The notes beneath the pieces are model-generated. The model was not told the origin of the DNA. It saw only the letters and a program-made list of their open reading frames with translations, and searched no databases. The translations under genes and the position numbers were made by a program. 64,000 nt of DNA from Lathyrus oleraceus (taxonomy: Eukaryota > Streptophyta > Magnoliopsida > Fabales > Fabaceae): contig NC_066581.1 in assembly GCF_024323335.1 (NCBI RefSeq), forward strand, positions 299,792,536 to 299,856,535. The letters are read 5' to 3'. Shown in pieces: positions 45,049 to 56,978 of this stretch. Position 1 is the stretch's first letter. Every line of letters starts with the position of its first letter.

Positions 45049-46338
45049 ATGTTGGTTTCTAAAACCATTGAATATAATGATCCTATTCCTTCTCCAAACT
45101 TTGAATTTCCTGTGTTTGAGGCTGAGGAGGAAACTGATGAAGAAGTATCTGATGAATTGTCTCGTGTACTTGAGCGCGAGGAAAAAGCCATTCAGCCATT
45201 CGAAAAGCAGATTGAGTTAGTCAACTTGGGTTCCGAGGATGATGTAAAGGAAGTCAAGATTGGGTATCAACTGTATCCGGAAGTGAAGAAGGGGTTGATT
45301 GATCTTCTCCGAGAGTATTCAGATGTGTTTTCTTGGTCCTATCAAGACATGCCTGGTTTGGATTCTGAGATTGTGGAGCATAGATTGCCGTTGAAGCCAG
45401 AATGCCCGCTAGCCAAGCAGAAGTTGAGGAGGACTCATCCTGATATGGCAGTGAAGATCAAAGAAGAAGTGCAAAAGCAGATTAATGTCGGTTTCCTTGT
45501 TATTGCTGAGTATCCGCAGTGGGTGGCCAATATTGTACTTATTCCAAAGAAGGATGGAAAAGTCCGTATGTGCGTTGATTATAGAGATTTGAATAAAGCC
45601 AGTCCGAAAAATGATTTCCCTCTGTCACACATTGATATGTTGGTAGAAAATACAGCTAAATTCAAAGTCTTTTCGTTTATGAATGGATTTTCTAGATATA
45701 ATCAGATCAAGATGGCACCCGAATATATGGAGAAGACCACGTTCATTACACCCTGGGGAACATTCTGTTATAGAGTGATGCCTTTCGGTTTAAAGAATGT
45801 TGGTGCAACTTACCAAAGAGAAATGACTACTCTTTTTCATGATATGATGCATAAAGAGATCGAAATCTACGTTGATGATATGATCGCCAAATCGATTGGC
45901 GAAAACGAACATGTTGAGCATTTGTTGAAGTTATTCCAGCGTTTGAGGAAGTATAAACTCCACTTGAATCCCAATAAGTGTACTTTTGCTGCTTGTTCTG
46001 GTAAGTTGTTGGGCTTTATTGTCAGCGAGAAGGGTATTTCACATCATAATTCTTCTCCCTACAGACCTAAGATGAATGGGGTTGTTGAAGTTGTGAACAA
46101 GAACATCAAGAAGATCATCCAGAAAATGGTTGTGGCGTATAAGGATTGGCATGAGATGCTCCCATTCACTTTACACGGGTATCGTACATCCATCCGCTCT
46201 TCAACATGGGCAACCCCTTTCTCACTTTTTTATGGCATGGAAGTTCTGCTCCCAGTAGAAGTTGAGATCTCATCATTGTGTGTGTTGATGGAAGCCAAGT
46301 TGACTGAAGTTGAATGGTGTCATACCAGGTTTGACTAG
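45049..46338 (+). pseudogene. Ogre-B RT fused in frame to integrase C-terminal part by deletion
   Basis: 429 open codons. RT: entry region DSEIVEHRLPLKPECPLAKQ, VDYRDLNKASPKNDFPLSHI, YNQIKMAPEYMEK, FGLKN and an intact YVDD (45868-45879), to KLLGFIVSEKGI. At about 46038 the reading jumps directly into integrase, SHHNSSPYRPKMNGVVE, and on through KDWHEMLPFTLHGYRTS. The rest of RT, all of RNase H, the integrase zinc domain and the first two catalytic aspartates are missing. The join keeps the frame and shows a short ATT microhomology. TAG ends it at 46336. A protein from this frame could have RT palm and thumb but could not integrate. Confidence 0.9.
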
Positions 46339-46636
46339 CTGAATCTGATTGAAGAGACGAGATTGATTGCCATGTTCCATGGTTAGGTACCAGCATAGAA
46401 TGAAGAAAGCTTTTGATAAGAAGGTAAAACCTCGTGTATTCATAGAAGGTGACCTTGTGCTCAAGAAGACTTTGTCTTTCAAACCGGATTCTAGGGGCAA
46501 ATGGACTCCTGATTATGAAGGCCCGTATGTTGTTAAGAGAGCCTTTTTAGGCGGTGCTTTGATTCTTACAACTATGGATGGTGAAGAGTTCACTCGTCTT
46601 GTGAATGCAGATGCAGTCAAGAAATACTTTGCCTAA
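46339..46636 (+). pseudogene. Ogre-B integrase C-terminus (GPY/F module)
   Basis: Frameshifted by one base relative to the fusion frame. It holds KKAFDKKVKPRVFIEGDLVL, and then GKWTPDYEGPYVVKRAF, the GPY/F module of gypsy integrases, ending with NADAVKKYFA and TAA at 46634. The matching end in Ogre-A is at 55826. Confidence 0.85.
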
Positions 46637-46654
46637 AAAGAAAAGAACAACTCG

Positions 46655-46802
46655 CTAAGTTGAAAACCTGAAAGGGCGACTTAGGCAAAAAAAAGAGCGT
46701 CTCGGTGGATTGAACCCGAAAGGGAGATCCAGGAAAAAGTTAGAGACATAAAAAAAAGAATTATCCCGATAAATTGAGTACCCCACCCTGGGGGAAATTT
46801 AT
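46655..46802 (+). other. Three stem-loop modules after the Ogre-B pol stop
   Basis: Module 1: CTAAGT (46655-46660) pairs with ACTTAG (46679-46684), enclosing CCT-GAAA-GGG. Module 2: TGGAT (46706-46710) pairs with ATCCA (46727-46731), enclosing CCC-GAAA-GGG (46715-46724). Module 3: ATAAATT (46769-46775) pairs with AATTTAT (46796-46802), enclosing CCCC...GGGG. Each is followed by an A-rich tail such as GGCAAAA or TGCAAAAA. Ogre-A has the same arrangement at 55840-55979. Confidence 0.75.
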
Positions 46803-48090
46803 GCAAAAATTAGGGATTATGGCAAGTAACTACATCCTACTGATCTTCAGTTTTGAAGACATTCTTGAGCACATTATCAGATTCTGATCCATCATCCTCA
46901 GTAGCAGCCAAGAGCACAGTGGATATCAAGAGTTGATAGAAGAATTATTGATCATTGTATTCGATGTATCCCTTTTCCATGTAAATTACCACTTTTTCAA
47001 CTTTTGTAAAGATCTATGGAGTCTTGTCATTTACAGACTACCATTCTATTAAATAAAGTTGAGCTTTTATCCAATTGTTTCTACTCTTGTTTAGTTCAGC
47101 CAAATAGATTTAAATTTTATTTATGATCTTTTTTGAAATTAAATTTTAATCAAAATCATATTTTCTTAAACATATAAAAGCATCAATTTTAAAGCAATCG
47201 ATCTCGTTAAAAGGAATATGAACAATGGTTTGAAAGCGGTAAGCCCTAAATGTGGAGCATTATTGGTTCTCCTCAAGCAGTTGGCGTGACCCCTGTCTTT
47301 CATCCCTGGCAGCATGTCATCACCCGGTGTTTATGGATTTCCCAGTCGAGTTGTTCATCTTACCCAGCTGAGTTTGTGATCAGCCTCCCTTGAGTTGTAG
47401 GCGTGTTATTTCGGCAGTTTGTTTGGTTTCAGAAGAATTTTGTTTTCTCCGTAAATCATCATCATATTTCGTCCTTAGTCAGAGTTACTCCCTGATTCTG
47501 AGAAGTTATTTTTGTTTATCCCCTGCAAGGTTGTCTCCCATTTGATATGGTGTTGACCTAAAATTCCCCGCAGGTTTGATAGCAGTTTCCTCAGAAAATC
47601 CTTGCGCTTTCCTCAACCAGGATTGAGCCTTTGATCGTTTGATCGTTGTTTCCCTCTTGTGTGGATTGGCCGAGAATTGTATCGATGATTCAAACCAGCG
47701 ACATTTGTATCCTTTGTGATCGTTTTGTCAGCATAATCATCATATACATATACATATACACTCATATAACTGCATTACCACATTACTACACCTTGTGATT
47801 CATTGTTATTTTGATTCTCTACTATGGTGATTTTTTTTCCATGCAAATTTGGTATGTCTGTCCTCCTTCAATTGTAGAGTGTCATCCCCCTAAATAGAAA
47901 GACTTTAACCTTTCTCCTTTCCCCACTGAGTTATTTCCTCGTGGATGATTAATATTTCAGTTTCCTCCCTAGTTGATTACCTGGATGGAACTACTCCCCT
48001 TGAGTTATATCCTCATTGGGTTGAGTCTTGATTGATCGTTTCTTTTTAGATCTTACCTAGATAGATGTCCTTGGTCCTCTAAGAGTCTAT
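46803..48090 (+). other. Ogre-B 3' UTR, first part
   Basis: Noncoding, AT-rich at first and then with a phrase-like CT-rich sequence (CCCCTGCAAGG, TTTCCTC repeated). A short TATACA run lies near 47740-47765. No gene is supported. Confidence 0.6.
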
Positions 48091-49040
48091 TACCCAGTAA
48101 CTCGTAGTATTCTTCTTAGTTTGCAGTTTGTTACTTCTTGCCCAATACCCGACAAGAATAACCCCCTTTTTCTCCTTAGCGGATTCGTTTTCACGTTTCC
48201 CCAGGAAGTATATCCTTGATATGTTCATCCTAACCGATGACAGATATTCTCTTCCCCTGCTTTGAGTTTATTCTTGATATGTTCATCTTAAATGGTGACG
48301 AATATTCTCCTTCTGGTATTCTACCTAGTAAAAAGGTAGTTGTAATCCCTATTTGTTACCCAGAGAGTTAATCCTTGATATGTTCATCCTAACCGATGAC
48401 GGGTTTCCTTCTCTTTGCGGTCTTCTGCCCAGTAATCGGTAGTTGTAAATCCTGCTTTTCTTCCCTTTGCAAAGTTTATCCTTGATATGATCACTTTAAC
48501 TAGTGAGAAATATTCTCTTGTGGTTTTCTATCCAGTACTTGATAGATGTAATTCCTATTCCTTCCTCACCTCGGAGTCTATCCTTGATATGTTCATCCTA
48601 ATCGGTGAAATATATTCTCTTTTTGGTATTCTATCCATCATTTGATAGATGTAGTTCCTACTTTGTTCAGGCAGTTTATCCTTGATATGTTCATCTTAAC
48701 CGATGACGGGTATCCTCCTTAACATCCCTAGGCAAGTCAATCCTTGATATGTTCATCTTAACCGATAACGGGGTTTCTTTCCTTTTGATTTTATCCTTGA
48801 TATGTTCACTTTAACTATTGACGAATATTCTCTTCTTTTGGTATTCTGCCCAGTAACCGGTAGTTATAAATCCTATTTTTGGATTTTCCCCAGCAAGTTT
48901 ATTCTTACCCAGTAACTGGTAATGAATCCGCCTTCTGGCTGCCCTCAGCGACTCATCCTGGATATGTCTATCCTAACCGGTAACAGATGTCCTCCCTGTC
49001 AGATCTTGTTATCCCTGCGCCCAGTAACCGGTAGTGGATA
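48091..49040 (+). repeat. Satellite-like tandem array in the Ogre-B 3' UTR
   Basis: Two alternating motifs. CTTGATATGTTCAT with a following TTAACCGATGACG-like tail starts at 48215, 48273, 48375, 48481, 48583, 48681, 48743 and 48796, with a degenerate copy near 48957. CCCAGTAACCGGTAG-like units occur near 48092, 48324, 48427, 48526, 48632, 48847, 48908 and 49020. Spacing of the first motif is mostly 98-107 or 53-62 bases, so the array is made of about 100-bp units with partial losses. Hypervariable 3' UTR arrays of Ogre elements are a known source of legume satellites. Confidence 0.85.
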
Positions 49041-49494
49041 ATATATTTCTGCTCCTCCTGTGATGAAGATCTTTTCTTCCCCAGTTGAGTTTGAGTGTGT
49101 TTTTCCTTAGTGAAATCGTTGTTCCTACTTGGTTCGAGTATTTCAGCTTTGTTCTAATCTACCCGTTTCCCCTGCAGATGTTCCTTTTGTTCACCGGCTA
49201 AGTCTTTCCATTGATTTATTTTCATGGAATCCCTTGTGTCTCCCCAGCAGTTTTAAGTCGTAGGCTGGCCTACGCATTATGGAATGCATTATGCTCCTGC
49301 GGACTTTCAGTCTCTCCAGATTCTTTTCCTTTGTGGCAACATTTCCCCACCGAGATTTATTTTAACATTCATATCATATGCATCATGAGGTATCTTAGGG
49401 ACCAAAATTTGTTTCTATATGTTGTTATTTAAGCCCGTTCTACTGAGTCAATGCGAAGATTTTAACCTTCATCTCCTCAGCTAGAACGTCCTTA
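49041..49494 (+). other. Ogre-B 3' UTR, last part
   Basis: Noncoding, CT-rich with several CCCCAG phrases, leading to the polypurine tract. No gene is supported. Confidence 0.55.
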
Positions 49495-49506
49495 AATAGG
49501 GGCAGT
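49495..49506 (+). promoter_or_regulatory. Polypurine tract region of Ogre-B
   Basis: AATAGGGGCAGT precedes the 3' LTR start. Ogre-A has AATAGGGGCAGC in the same place (56967-56978). Confidence 0.8.
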
Positions 49507-52500
49507 TGTAAGACCCCAATTTTGACCCTAAGATCGCTAATGCTACCTCATCATATGCATTGGCATTGGGATCACATATTGGCATCCTCCTTACCTCTCA
49601 TTCATTGGGTTTGTATTGGGAGAGATCACCAAGCATCATTTGATTGTATCATACTTTGTATTCTATCATTTTACTAACCAAAATACCAAAAATATGTCTT
49701 TGCATTTGTCTAACTCTTTTGTAGGTAGTGCACATGCTCACCTTTAATCTATCAAGCTCACATCTAGGGTTTAAGACCCTCATTACAAAGAGCTCAATCG
49801 ATATTGGTCTACTATGTCTCTAAGCATCATATATGTATCCCCATTATCTCCACATGTTATTTTGATCAAGAAATCATCAAGAGTTTGGAATTGGTTTGCC
49901 TTGGAAACCCTAGTTCATCTGGGTATCTTGTGTAACTTCTTCACCAAGCTTCTTCAACAATTGATCAAATATATCAAGGGATACTTAAAATTTCATCATC
50001 TTATGCATATATGATCCCCCCACGAGTCCCAAAAGTCAAGAGAATTGCAAGCTAGCAAGTTGGTTGATGGTGGTTGACTAGAGAAATTCATCTGATCAAA
50101 ACTTGGGTTCCCTACACCCTATCTCCTACATTTCTTTTCATATTAAAATGATTCCAAGAGAAAGTTGACTCTAAATGACATTACAAACAACTTTCATGTT
50201 TAGGTCAAGAGCTAGGTTTGCTTGGAAAGTCATTTTTTATGATGAAAGATTATAGGTCATTTTGTCGAAACCCTAATTTGGAGGTCAACTTCCCAAGACT
50301 ATAACTTGCTCAATTTTTATGAGATGAAAGATTTCCAAGTTGCACAATCAAATTCAATATGTATAATTCAACTTTTATGTTTGGAGGAAGAGCTAATTCA
50401 ACTTTTATGAGCATGTAATATGAGGATACATTATAGGTCAGTTTGGACCAATGCCATTGAACAAGTGATTTTCCTCAACTTCAAAAATGCATAACTCCTT
50501 CATATTAAATCCAAATGAGGTCAAATTTGTGAACATTTTGAAGGACATTGAGAGAGATACAACTTTGATGAAAGAACGTTTCTCATTTGAAGCTCACATA
50601 AAAAGTTAGCCAAGGTGGAAGAAGTGAACATATGGCTTGTCACTTAGAAATGTTTTTGACAAGTTTGATTTTCCCAACTTCCACCTCAAAATTCATCATG
50701 ATACAAGATTCAAATGAAAAAGTGTTCAACATGAAAGTTATTCCTCTTGATCTAACCTTTCTAAAGAGTCTAATTTCATTCATTTTGGGCAACATTTGAA
50801 TGGGATGCACATGGTTTTAACATTGCATCATCATTTGGAAAGATTGAACTTCAAACTTCCACACACCAATGCATGACATTCCAACATGATCTCAGCCTTG
50901 TTTGTACTCAATTATGGATCAGATGGAGTGATTTCTTGGGCCTGTACACGCCTATGCACCCATGCATCACACATTACTATTTTTGGATTCCATGTTCAAG
51001 TGTGCAAATATCAAACCAATTGGCTATAAATAAAGACCTCTAGGTTCAGAATTGAGGGGCCTGCACGCCAACTTTAAATCCACACTTTCAAACCCTTCCA
51101 TTTCAGAGGACAACCTTGAGAATTTCCTTTGGAAATTGAGTTTGAATCTCACTATTTTGAGATTCAAAACCCCAAGGATCCAAAGCCTTTTGATCATTTT
51201 ATTCTACTCCTTCAAGCATCCTGAGCAAGATAAAGCACAAGCAAGAGCAAGACCAATCGAATTCAGACCTACATTGAAGGTATTTTCCAGAAATTTTCAT
51301 CTCTTCGATTCTCACTCAATTCTCCATAATTCTTTTGGATCTTTGGTTGTCTGAAGTCCTACTAATGTAGGCAACAAGATTGAGTTGCTTTGGGTTCAAA
51401 TCGAAGCAACTCAGATCATGCACCTCAAATTTCAACTCCTTGTATCTCTCAATATACTTGGAGTTAAGATAAATTGAGGCCAGATTCGAGCTCAGTGCCA
51501 TTTTTACTTTAAAATCATGTCCTTCTTTTTAATTTTGGTGATGGTTGTGACTAAACCAGTCTGGTGAGGCTCACCGGAGAAGGAGATCGGAGCTTTGGCT
51601 CCGGTGGTGAGTTGACAGTCATCAGAACCACATGATCCATTTGATTTAATCTAATCTCACACGTTGGTTTGAATTACCATGTGTGTGGCGCGCTGACTTA
51701 AGACCATGGTGGATTGTACGCTAGTGGCCACTTGATCTGCCACCTCAATTAATGAGGGAGATCAAGTGGTCCACGTTTTTTTTGATTATTTGATTTTCAT
51801 TTTGTTTGTTCTATTTTCATTAATTCATAATTGATCCAAAAAATATAAGAGTTTCACCAAAAATTCTTAAATAAATTCCTCTTTCATTTTCTAAATTAAA
51901 ATTATTTTTTGGATCATTATTAATATTTTCCATGATTTAATTGATTTTGTCAATATTTTTAATTGTTTAACATTAGTTTTAAGTTTCCAAAAATTATGAA
52001 TTTTTTTCTCCAAGGTTATTTGACCTTGTTTGACCTTTGATAAATCTCATGGCCATTTTTTGGTGTTTTGTTGAGGTTTTAGGAATTTGACAAACCATAA
52101 TTTAATTTAATGTATATTTTAATTGATTTTAATTATTTAAATGCAAAATAAATTGTGTTGAGCTTCTAATTTTGACTTGTGTTGTTGGGCCTTGGTCAAG
52201 GTTGATTTAACTTTGTTGAGTTAAAATCATTGGACTTAGGCGATTGATGAAATGTACAATTCATCTCCCAAAATGAATGAATGATTTTAATTTGATAAAA
52301 GTCCTCCTTTAACCAATTTGTGTTGATTCCATTTCCCCTCCCTCTTCATCTCATTCCCCTTCTCTATTCATTCATTTCATGGACCCATGATGTCTCTATA
52401 TCCTAAGGCTAGTTGATTGCAAAATCAACATAAGTGGGGATGAGATTAGGTCCACCCTTTTGCATATTATTTTTGTGTGTGGTATGTTTTACGAGCATAG

Positions 52501-54189
52501 TCCATCATACTATGTCTCTAACATGCATTAACACCAAAATCTCTATTGCTCGGCCTCAAATAGTTGTGACTTCTACATAATTCAAATTACGATCGCTTAA
52601 CATATCGCTAAATTTGTGACACAAAAGGCATAGCATTCTAGTAAGTGAGATTGTAAGTCTCCCCTCTTTCATGGTATTGTGTGTAAACTTGGTCTTTTTT
52701 CCTTCCTTTGGAAGATGTCATGGTTCAAGAATCCATGATTGTGAATAGTGGGTTGAGTATTCTCCAAAGAATGACTTAAACAAAACAAAAGCAAAAACAA
52801 TATTAACTTCTAATCAACTAACAATTAACATTTAATTTCAAGCCATTTACTTTTACGCACTTTAATTCCAAGTCTTTATTCATTTGTCATTATTCATACC
52901 ATTCAATTTGTTTACATTAATGCCATTTTCACTTTTCTCACTTGAGCCATACTTTGTGAATATATTATGTTTGTATATACTTATTTGTGTTTGCGGTCTG
53001 TTGACCTTAATGTACATAATAAGAACAAAAACCCTAAAAGACATTTGTGTGAACTGTTGGATTTGATCTGAGACATTGGACTTAGAATTAGGCAACATTC
53101 CCTATGCAAAGGACTTGGCCAATGCCAACTTTCATGAAGCCAAGTGCTTTTGAATTTTAAATTCATCTGAAGCAAATATTTAAGATCCATTTGAGTTCAT
53201 CTGCAACCTGATCATTTGAAGCTGTTATTATGAACTTGTGTCTAATGCCTATCTTTGAAGTCATCTGATACATGGGGAATCATGAAGAAGACCGTGGAGT
53301 TTCTAAGCTTGGATGTGGCTATCTTTATTTGATGCCTTGCTCTCCACCTTGCTATGTGTGAATTGCTATTGCTTGATTTTAAAGTTCAGAGGGAATTTTG
53401 GGTTTATATATGACATTCTTGTCTATTGGATTGCAACCCATTCGTCAGATCTTTTCAACTCTTAACTTTTAAATTTTTGCTTAGGATTAGTCTCTTCATC
53501 TCCTCCCCCACTTCTTTAATTTCTAAAACCTCTCCCTCCTTTTAAAATCTTCTTTGCTTGTATTTTCTAAACTTAGACCATATTGCAAATTAGAAACTCT
53601 GGCCTTAGGCCATTGCACTTTCAAACTCACTTTCTTAATCAAACTTGTAAATGAACTTAACTATACTTGACTTAAAATTTCAAAAAGCCAAAAAAGAACT
53701 ATCACTCATTCAAACCTTTTTAGGCCTCTTGTGCCTTTCTTAAACTTAAAATTTTGTTAAAAAGCAACTCACTCACTTTGAAATTGATACCACGAACTAC
53801 AAGGTTTTGATCCCTCATTTTTATGTTGGTACGCAGGCACAAGTCCGAAAGTCTTGTCAAACACAAAAATATAATTAATGAATTATTTTCTCATCCCTCC
53901 ATTCTATTTATTACAAACATGATTTTATACAAAAATAAATATGCACACAAGAAAGGGCTCCTTAGGAGTACCTAGGACACTTTGGGTGCTAACACCTTCC
54001 CTCTGTGTAACCAACCCCCTTACCTGTAATCTCTGGCATTTTATTAGTTTTGATTTGAAAACTTCTTATCTTTGGGTTTTGTTCGTGCTTTTCCCTTTTC
54101 CTTTGGAAACAATAAAAGCGCGGTGGCAACTCTGGTTTTATCAACGTCTAGCTTATCCATAGCTTGATGGTCATGAATTTACCGCTACA
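49507..54189 (+). mobile_element. 3' LTR of Ogre-B
   Basis: 4683 bp, from TGTAAGACCCC to ...TTTACCGCTACA, colinear with the 5' LTR with about 5 percent differences at its start. TATA box at 51025 and AATAAA at 54111. No gene is supported. Confidence 0.95.
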
Positions 54190-54590
54190 TTTTTCATATT
54201 CCATTCACCGCCAAACCTTTCTTTGATTGCACAAATAATATGGCAGAATATGAAGCGTGCATCTACGACGTTGAAGCAACCATCGCCTTAAGAATCAAGA
54301 TTCTTGAAGTTTTTGGAGACTCTGCTTTGGTAATTAGTCAAGTCCGAGGAGACTGGGAAACTTGGGAAAATAAGTTAATTTTGTACAGAGAACACATCGT
54401 AAAGTTGATTCCCTATTTTGATGAAATCACTTTTCATTATATTTCGAGGGAAGAGAATTTGTTGGCTGATGCTCTTGGAACTCTTTCATCCATGTTTAAA
54501 GTCAAGTGGAGAAATGAAGCATCATCTATCAATATTGACCATTGGATGAACCAGCATATTGTCTAGTAATGGAGGCTAAATCTAACAATA
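54190..54590 (+). pseudogene. Ogre-A RNase H, second part
   Basis: Continues the RNase H cut at 34269. HIPFTAKPFFDCTNNMAEY leads into ACIYDVEATIALRIKILEV and FGDSALVISQVRGDWE, and it ends with HYISREENLLADALGTLSSM (54240-54566 is open). The conserved aspartates of the domain are visible in FGDSALV and ADALG. A stop follows at 54564. Confidence 0.88.
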
Positions 54591-55826
54591 AGCCTTAGTT
54601 CTACGACATCAGGAGATATCTGGAAAGACAGGAATATCCCAAGAAAGCATCCATAACAGATAAGAAAGCTCTGAGAAGGTTCTCTTCTAAGTTTTTCTTG
54701 AACATATATGTTTTATACAAGAGAAATTATGATTATGTGCTGCTCAGATGCATGGATAGACATGAAGCGAGCACGATCATAAAATCCATACATGAAGGCT
54801 GTGAGGGTGTACATGCTAAAGGGCCTGCAATAACTAAGAAGATTCTTCGGGTTGGATACTATTGGACAACAATGGAGGTTGACTGTTACAACTTCGTCGA
54901 GACGTGTCATAAGTGCCAAGTTTTTGACAAAATTCATGTCCCTCCAACACCCCTAAACGTCTTGACTTCTCCATGGCCTTTCTCTATGTGGGGCATTGAC
55001 ATGATTAGAATGATCGAGCCGAAAGATTCCAATGGTCATCGTTTCATTCTTGTTGCTATTGACTACTTTACGAAAAAGAGGGAAGTTGCTTCCTACATGA
55101 ACATCACAAGACAAGTGGTTACCCGATTTATCAAGAAAGAAATAATATGTCGCTACGGTGTTCCTAGGAATATTATTACTGACAATGCCAGTAACCTCAA
55201 CAATAAGATGAGGAGAGAGTTATGTCAAGAGTTTAAGATCGAGCATCACAACTCTTCACCTTACCAATCCAAGATGAATGGTGTCGTGGAACCGACTAAC
55301 TAGAATATCAAGAGAATCATCCAGAAAATGATCAAGACATACAAGGATTGGCATGAGATGCTTCCATTTGCTTTACATGGTTACAGAACTTCACTACGTA
55401 CTTCTACTAGGGCAACTCCTTATTCGCTAGTATATGGAATGAAGGATGTCATACCCATCGAAGTTGAAATCCCCTCTCCGAGGGTTATCATGGAAGCAAA
55501 CCTCGATGAAGCTGAATGGGTGCAGTCTAGATATGATCATCCGAATCTTATTGAATAAAAGCGCTTGTCGACCGTTTTCCATGGTCAGTTGTACCAACAG
55601 TGCCTCAAGAGAGCTTTTGATAAAAAGGTTCTTCCTCGCTCTTCCAAGCCGGTGAACTTCTGCTCAAAATATTTTCTCTCGTATACTTCGACCCTCGGGG
55701 AAAATGGACTCTTAACTATGAAGGACCCTTTATTGTCAAGAAGGCCTTCTCATCCTCACCACAGTGGATGGGGATGACTTTCTGATGCCCATAAACTCAG
55801 ATATAGTCAAAAAATATTATGCCTAG
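54591..55826 (+). pseudogene. Ogre-A integrase, catalytic triad kept but frame broken
   Basis: Open 54698-55303. HHCC zinc domain: H in IHEGCEGVH and C-x2-C in CHKCQVF. Core: D at 54998 (WGIDMI), D at 55181 (ITDNAS) and E at 55289 (GVVEPTN), a D-60-D-35-E spacing, so all three catalytic residues survive. A TAG at 55301 and another stop at 55556 split the rest (YKDWHEMLPFALHGYRTS at 55338). The GPY/F module near 55650-55760 is scrambled by frameshifts. The end VKKYYA with TAG at 55824 lines up with Ogre-B. Confidence 0.88.
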
Positions 55827-55839
55827 GATACAAATCCCG

Positions 55840-55979
55840 CTAGATTTGTGCTCGTCAGAATCAATCTAGGAAAAAATGGATATCATGATGGACCCAAAAA
55901 AAAAATGTCCATGCAAAAGTTTAGGATTGAACAAAAAAATAATAGCCTGCTAAGTTGAAAACCCGAAAGGGCAGCTTAG
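55840..55979 (+). other. Three stem-loop modules after the Ogre-A pol stop
   Basis: Module 1: CTAGATT (55840-55846) pairs with AATCTAG (55863-55869). Module 2: ATGGAC (55888-55893) pairs with GTCCAT (55907-55912). Module 3: CTAAG (55950-55954) pairs with CTTAG (55975-55979), enclosing CCC-GAAA-GGG (55962-55971). A-rich tails (GGAAAAAA, TGCAAAAG, GGCAAAA) follow each. A fourth tail, ATGCAAAAGTTAGGGAT near 56024, matches the end of the Ogre-B series. Confidence 0.75.
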
Positions 55980-56966
55980 GCAAAATTGGCATCCCGGTCG
56001 GACAAAAGAATAAAAAAAAAATCATGCAAAAGTTAGGGATAAAGACATTTGACTATATCTTGACATTGTCTTTTGAGTACATTCTCACCCTCAGCTTGAT
56101 CTCAGGCGGCATCAGATCAGTCCAATCACAGTCAAAAAAAGCGAATTATTGAAGCTCAGAACTACATCAAATGACAACCAATATTATGATCAGTAGAAAG
56201 TCAAACAAATTTCCCTTTGCCACTTAATTTGTTTTTCAATTTTGAAATTTCCTCTTTAAGGATTTTGGCATCCTTGTACGCACTCTACATGTAAAAATTT
56301 TCCACTATCAATAAACTTCAGTAGTTATTCAGTAAATTTTCATCTTTTATTTTCCCACATTTTATTTGTAACATAACTGTCAATCTTAATTGCATAGTGC
56401 CACAAAACTTTGAGAATAATAAAAAGTTAAATCAAAAGAAAAACTCTATGCATTACTTTGAGTGCTGAAAATACCCTAGTGGATTATTAGTAGGCTACAA
56501 TAAGCATTTTCCATAATTTTAGCTCCACTACTGCTCAGACAAGACATGCACTGCTTTTCCCCAAGCGGAGTCAAATAGTTGTCCTCAATCAACAGGATTT
56601 TACCTAATAGCATTTGTAGCTTGGAAGCTCTTCCCTACAGTTCTATGATGTGGATACCGACGAGTCAAAGTCTATCTTTCATCAGACCAACCTTAAATTG
56701 TTATCTAATATTGCATTGCATATGCATCATAAATAAGCAGTCATGCATTTCATTACATAATCCTACATATCAAACATTACAGTTGATTTATCTCCCCAGT
56801 GGAATATTTTAGTTCATCCCCAGTAGATCAAACTAACCAGTTTATCTTCTTCTCTTTATAACTCCCTTTTATCGGGTAAATTTTTGGTTATTTCTATATT
56901 TACTCCTCTTCCACCTGAATACCCGAAAAGCTAGCATAATCCGCACCTTCAAGTTAAAGATTATTA
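55980..56966 (+). other. Ogre-A 3' UTR
   Basis: About 990 noncoding AT-rich bases, shorter than in Ogre-B and without the satellite-like array. No gene is supported. Confidence 0.6.
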
Positions 56967-56978
56967 AATAGGGGCAGC
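56967..56978 (+). promoter_or_regulatory. Polypurine tract region of Ogre-A
   Basis: AATAGGGGCAGC directly precedes the 3' LTR start TGTCATACCCC. Confidence 0.8.

Larger units (their letters stand above)
34270..54189 (+). mobile_element. Ogre-B, Ty3/gypsy retrotransposon, 19.9 kb, defective
   Basis: Full-length Ogre with both 4.7-kb LTRs, Arg-type primer site, ORF1, gag, protease, putative intron, RT, and a 3' UTR with satellite-like repeats ending in a polypurine tract. RNase H and most of integrase are deleted. It sits in the RNase H region of Ogre-A on the same strand. Ogre/Tat identification rests on LTR size, ORF1 before gag, primer type and domain similarity. Confidence 0.93.

Noticed and set aside
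48091..49040. Regular repeats and spacers that could suggest a CRISPR array
   Set aside because: The units are diverged, spacing is irregular, spacers are themselves repeats, and the sequence is in a plant retrotransposon UTR.
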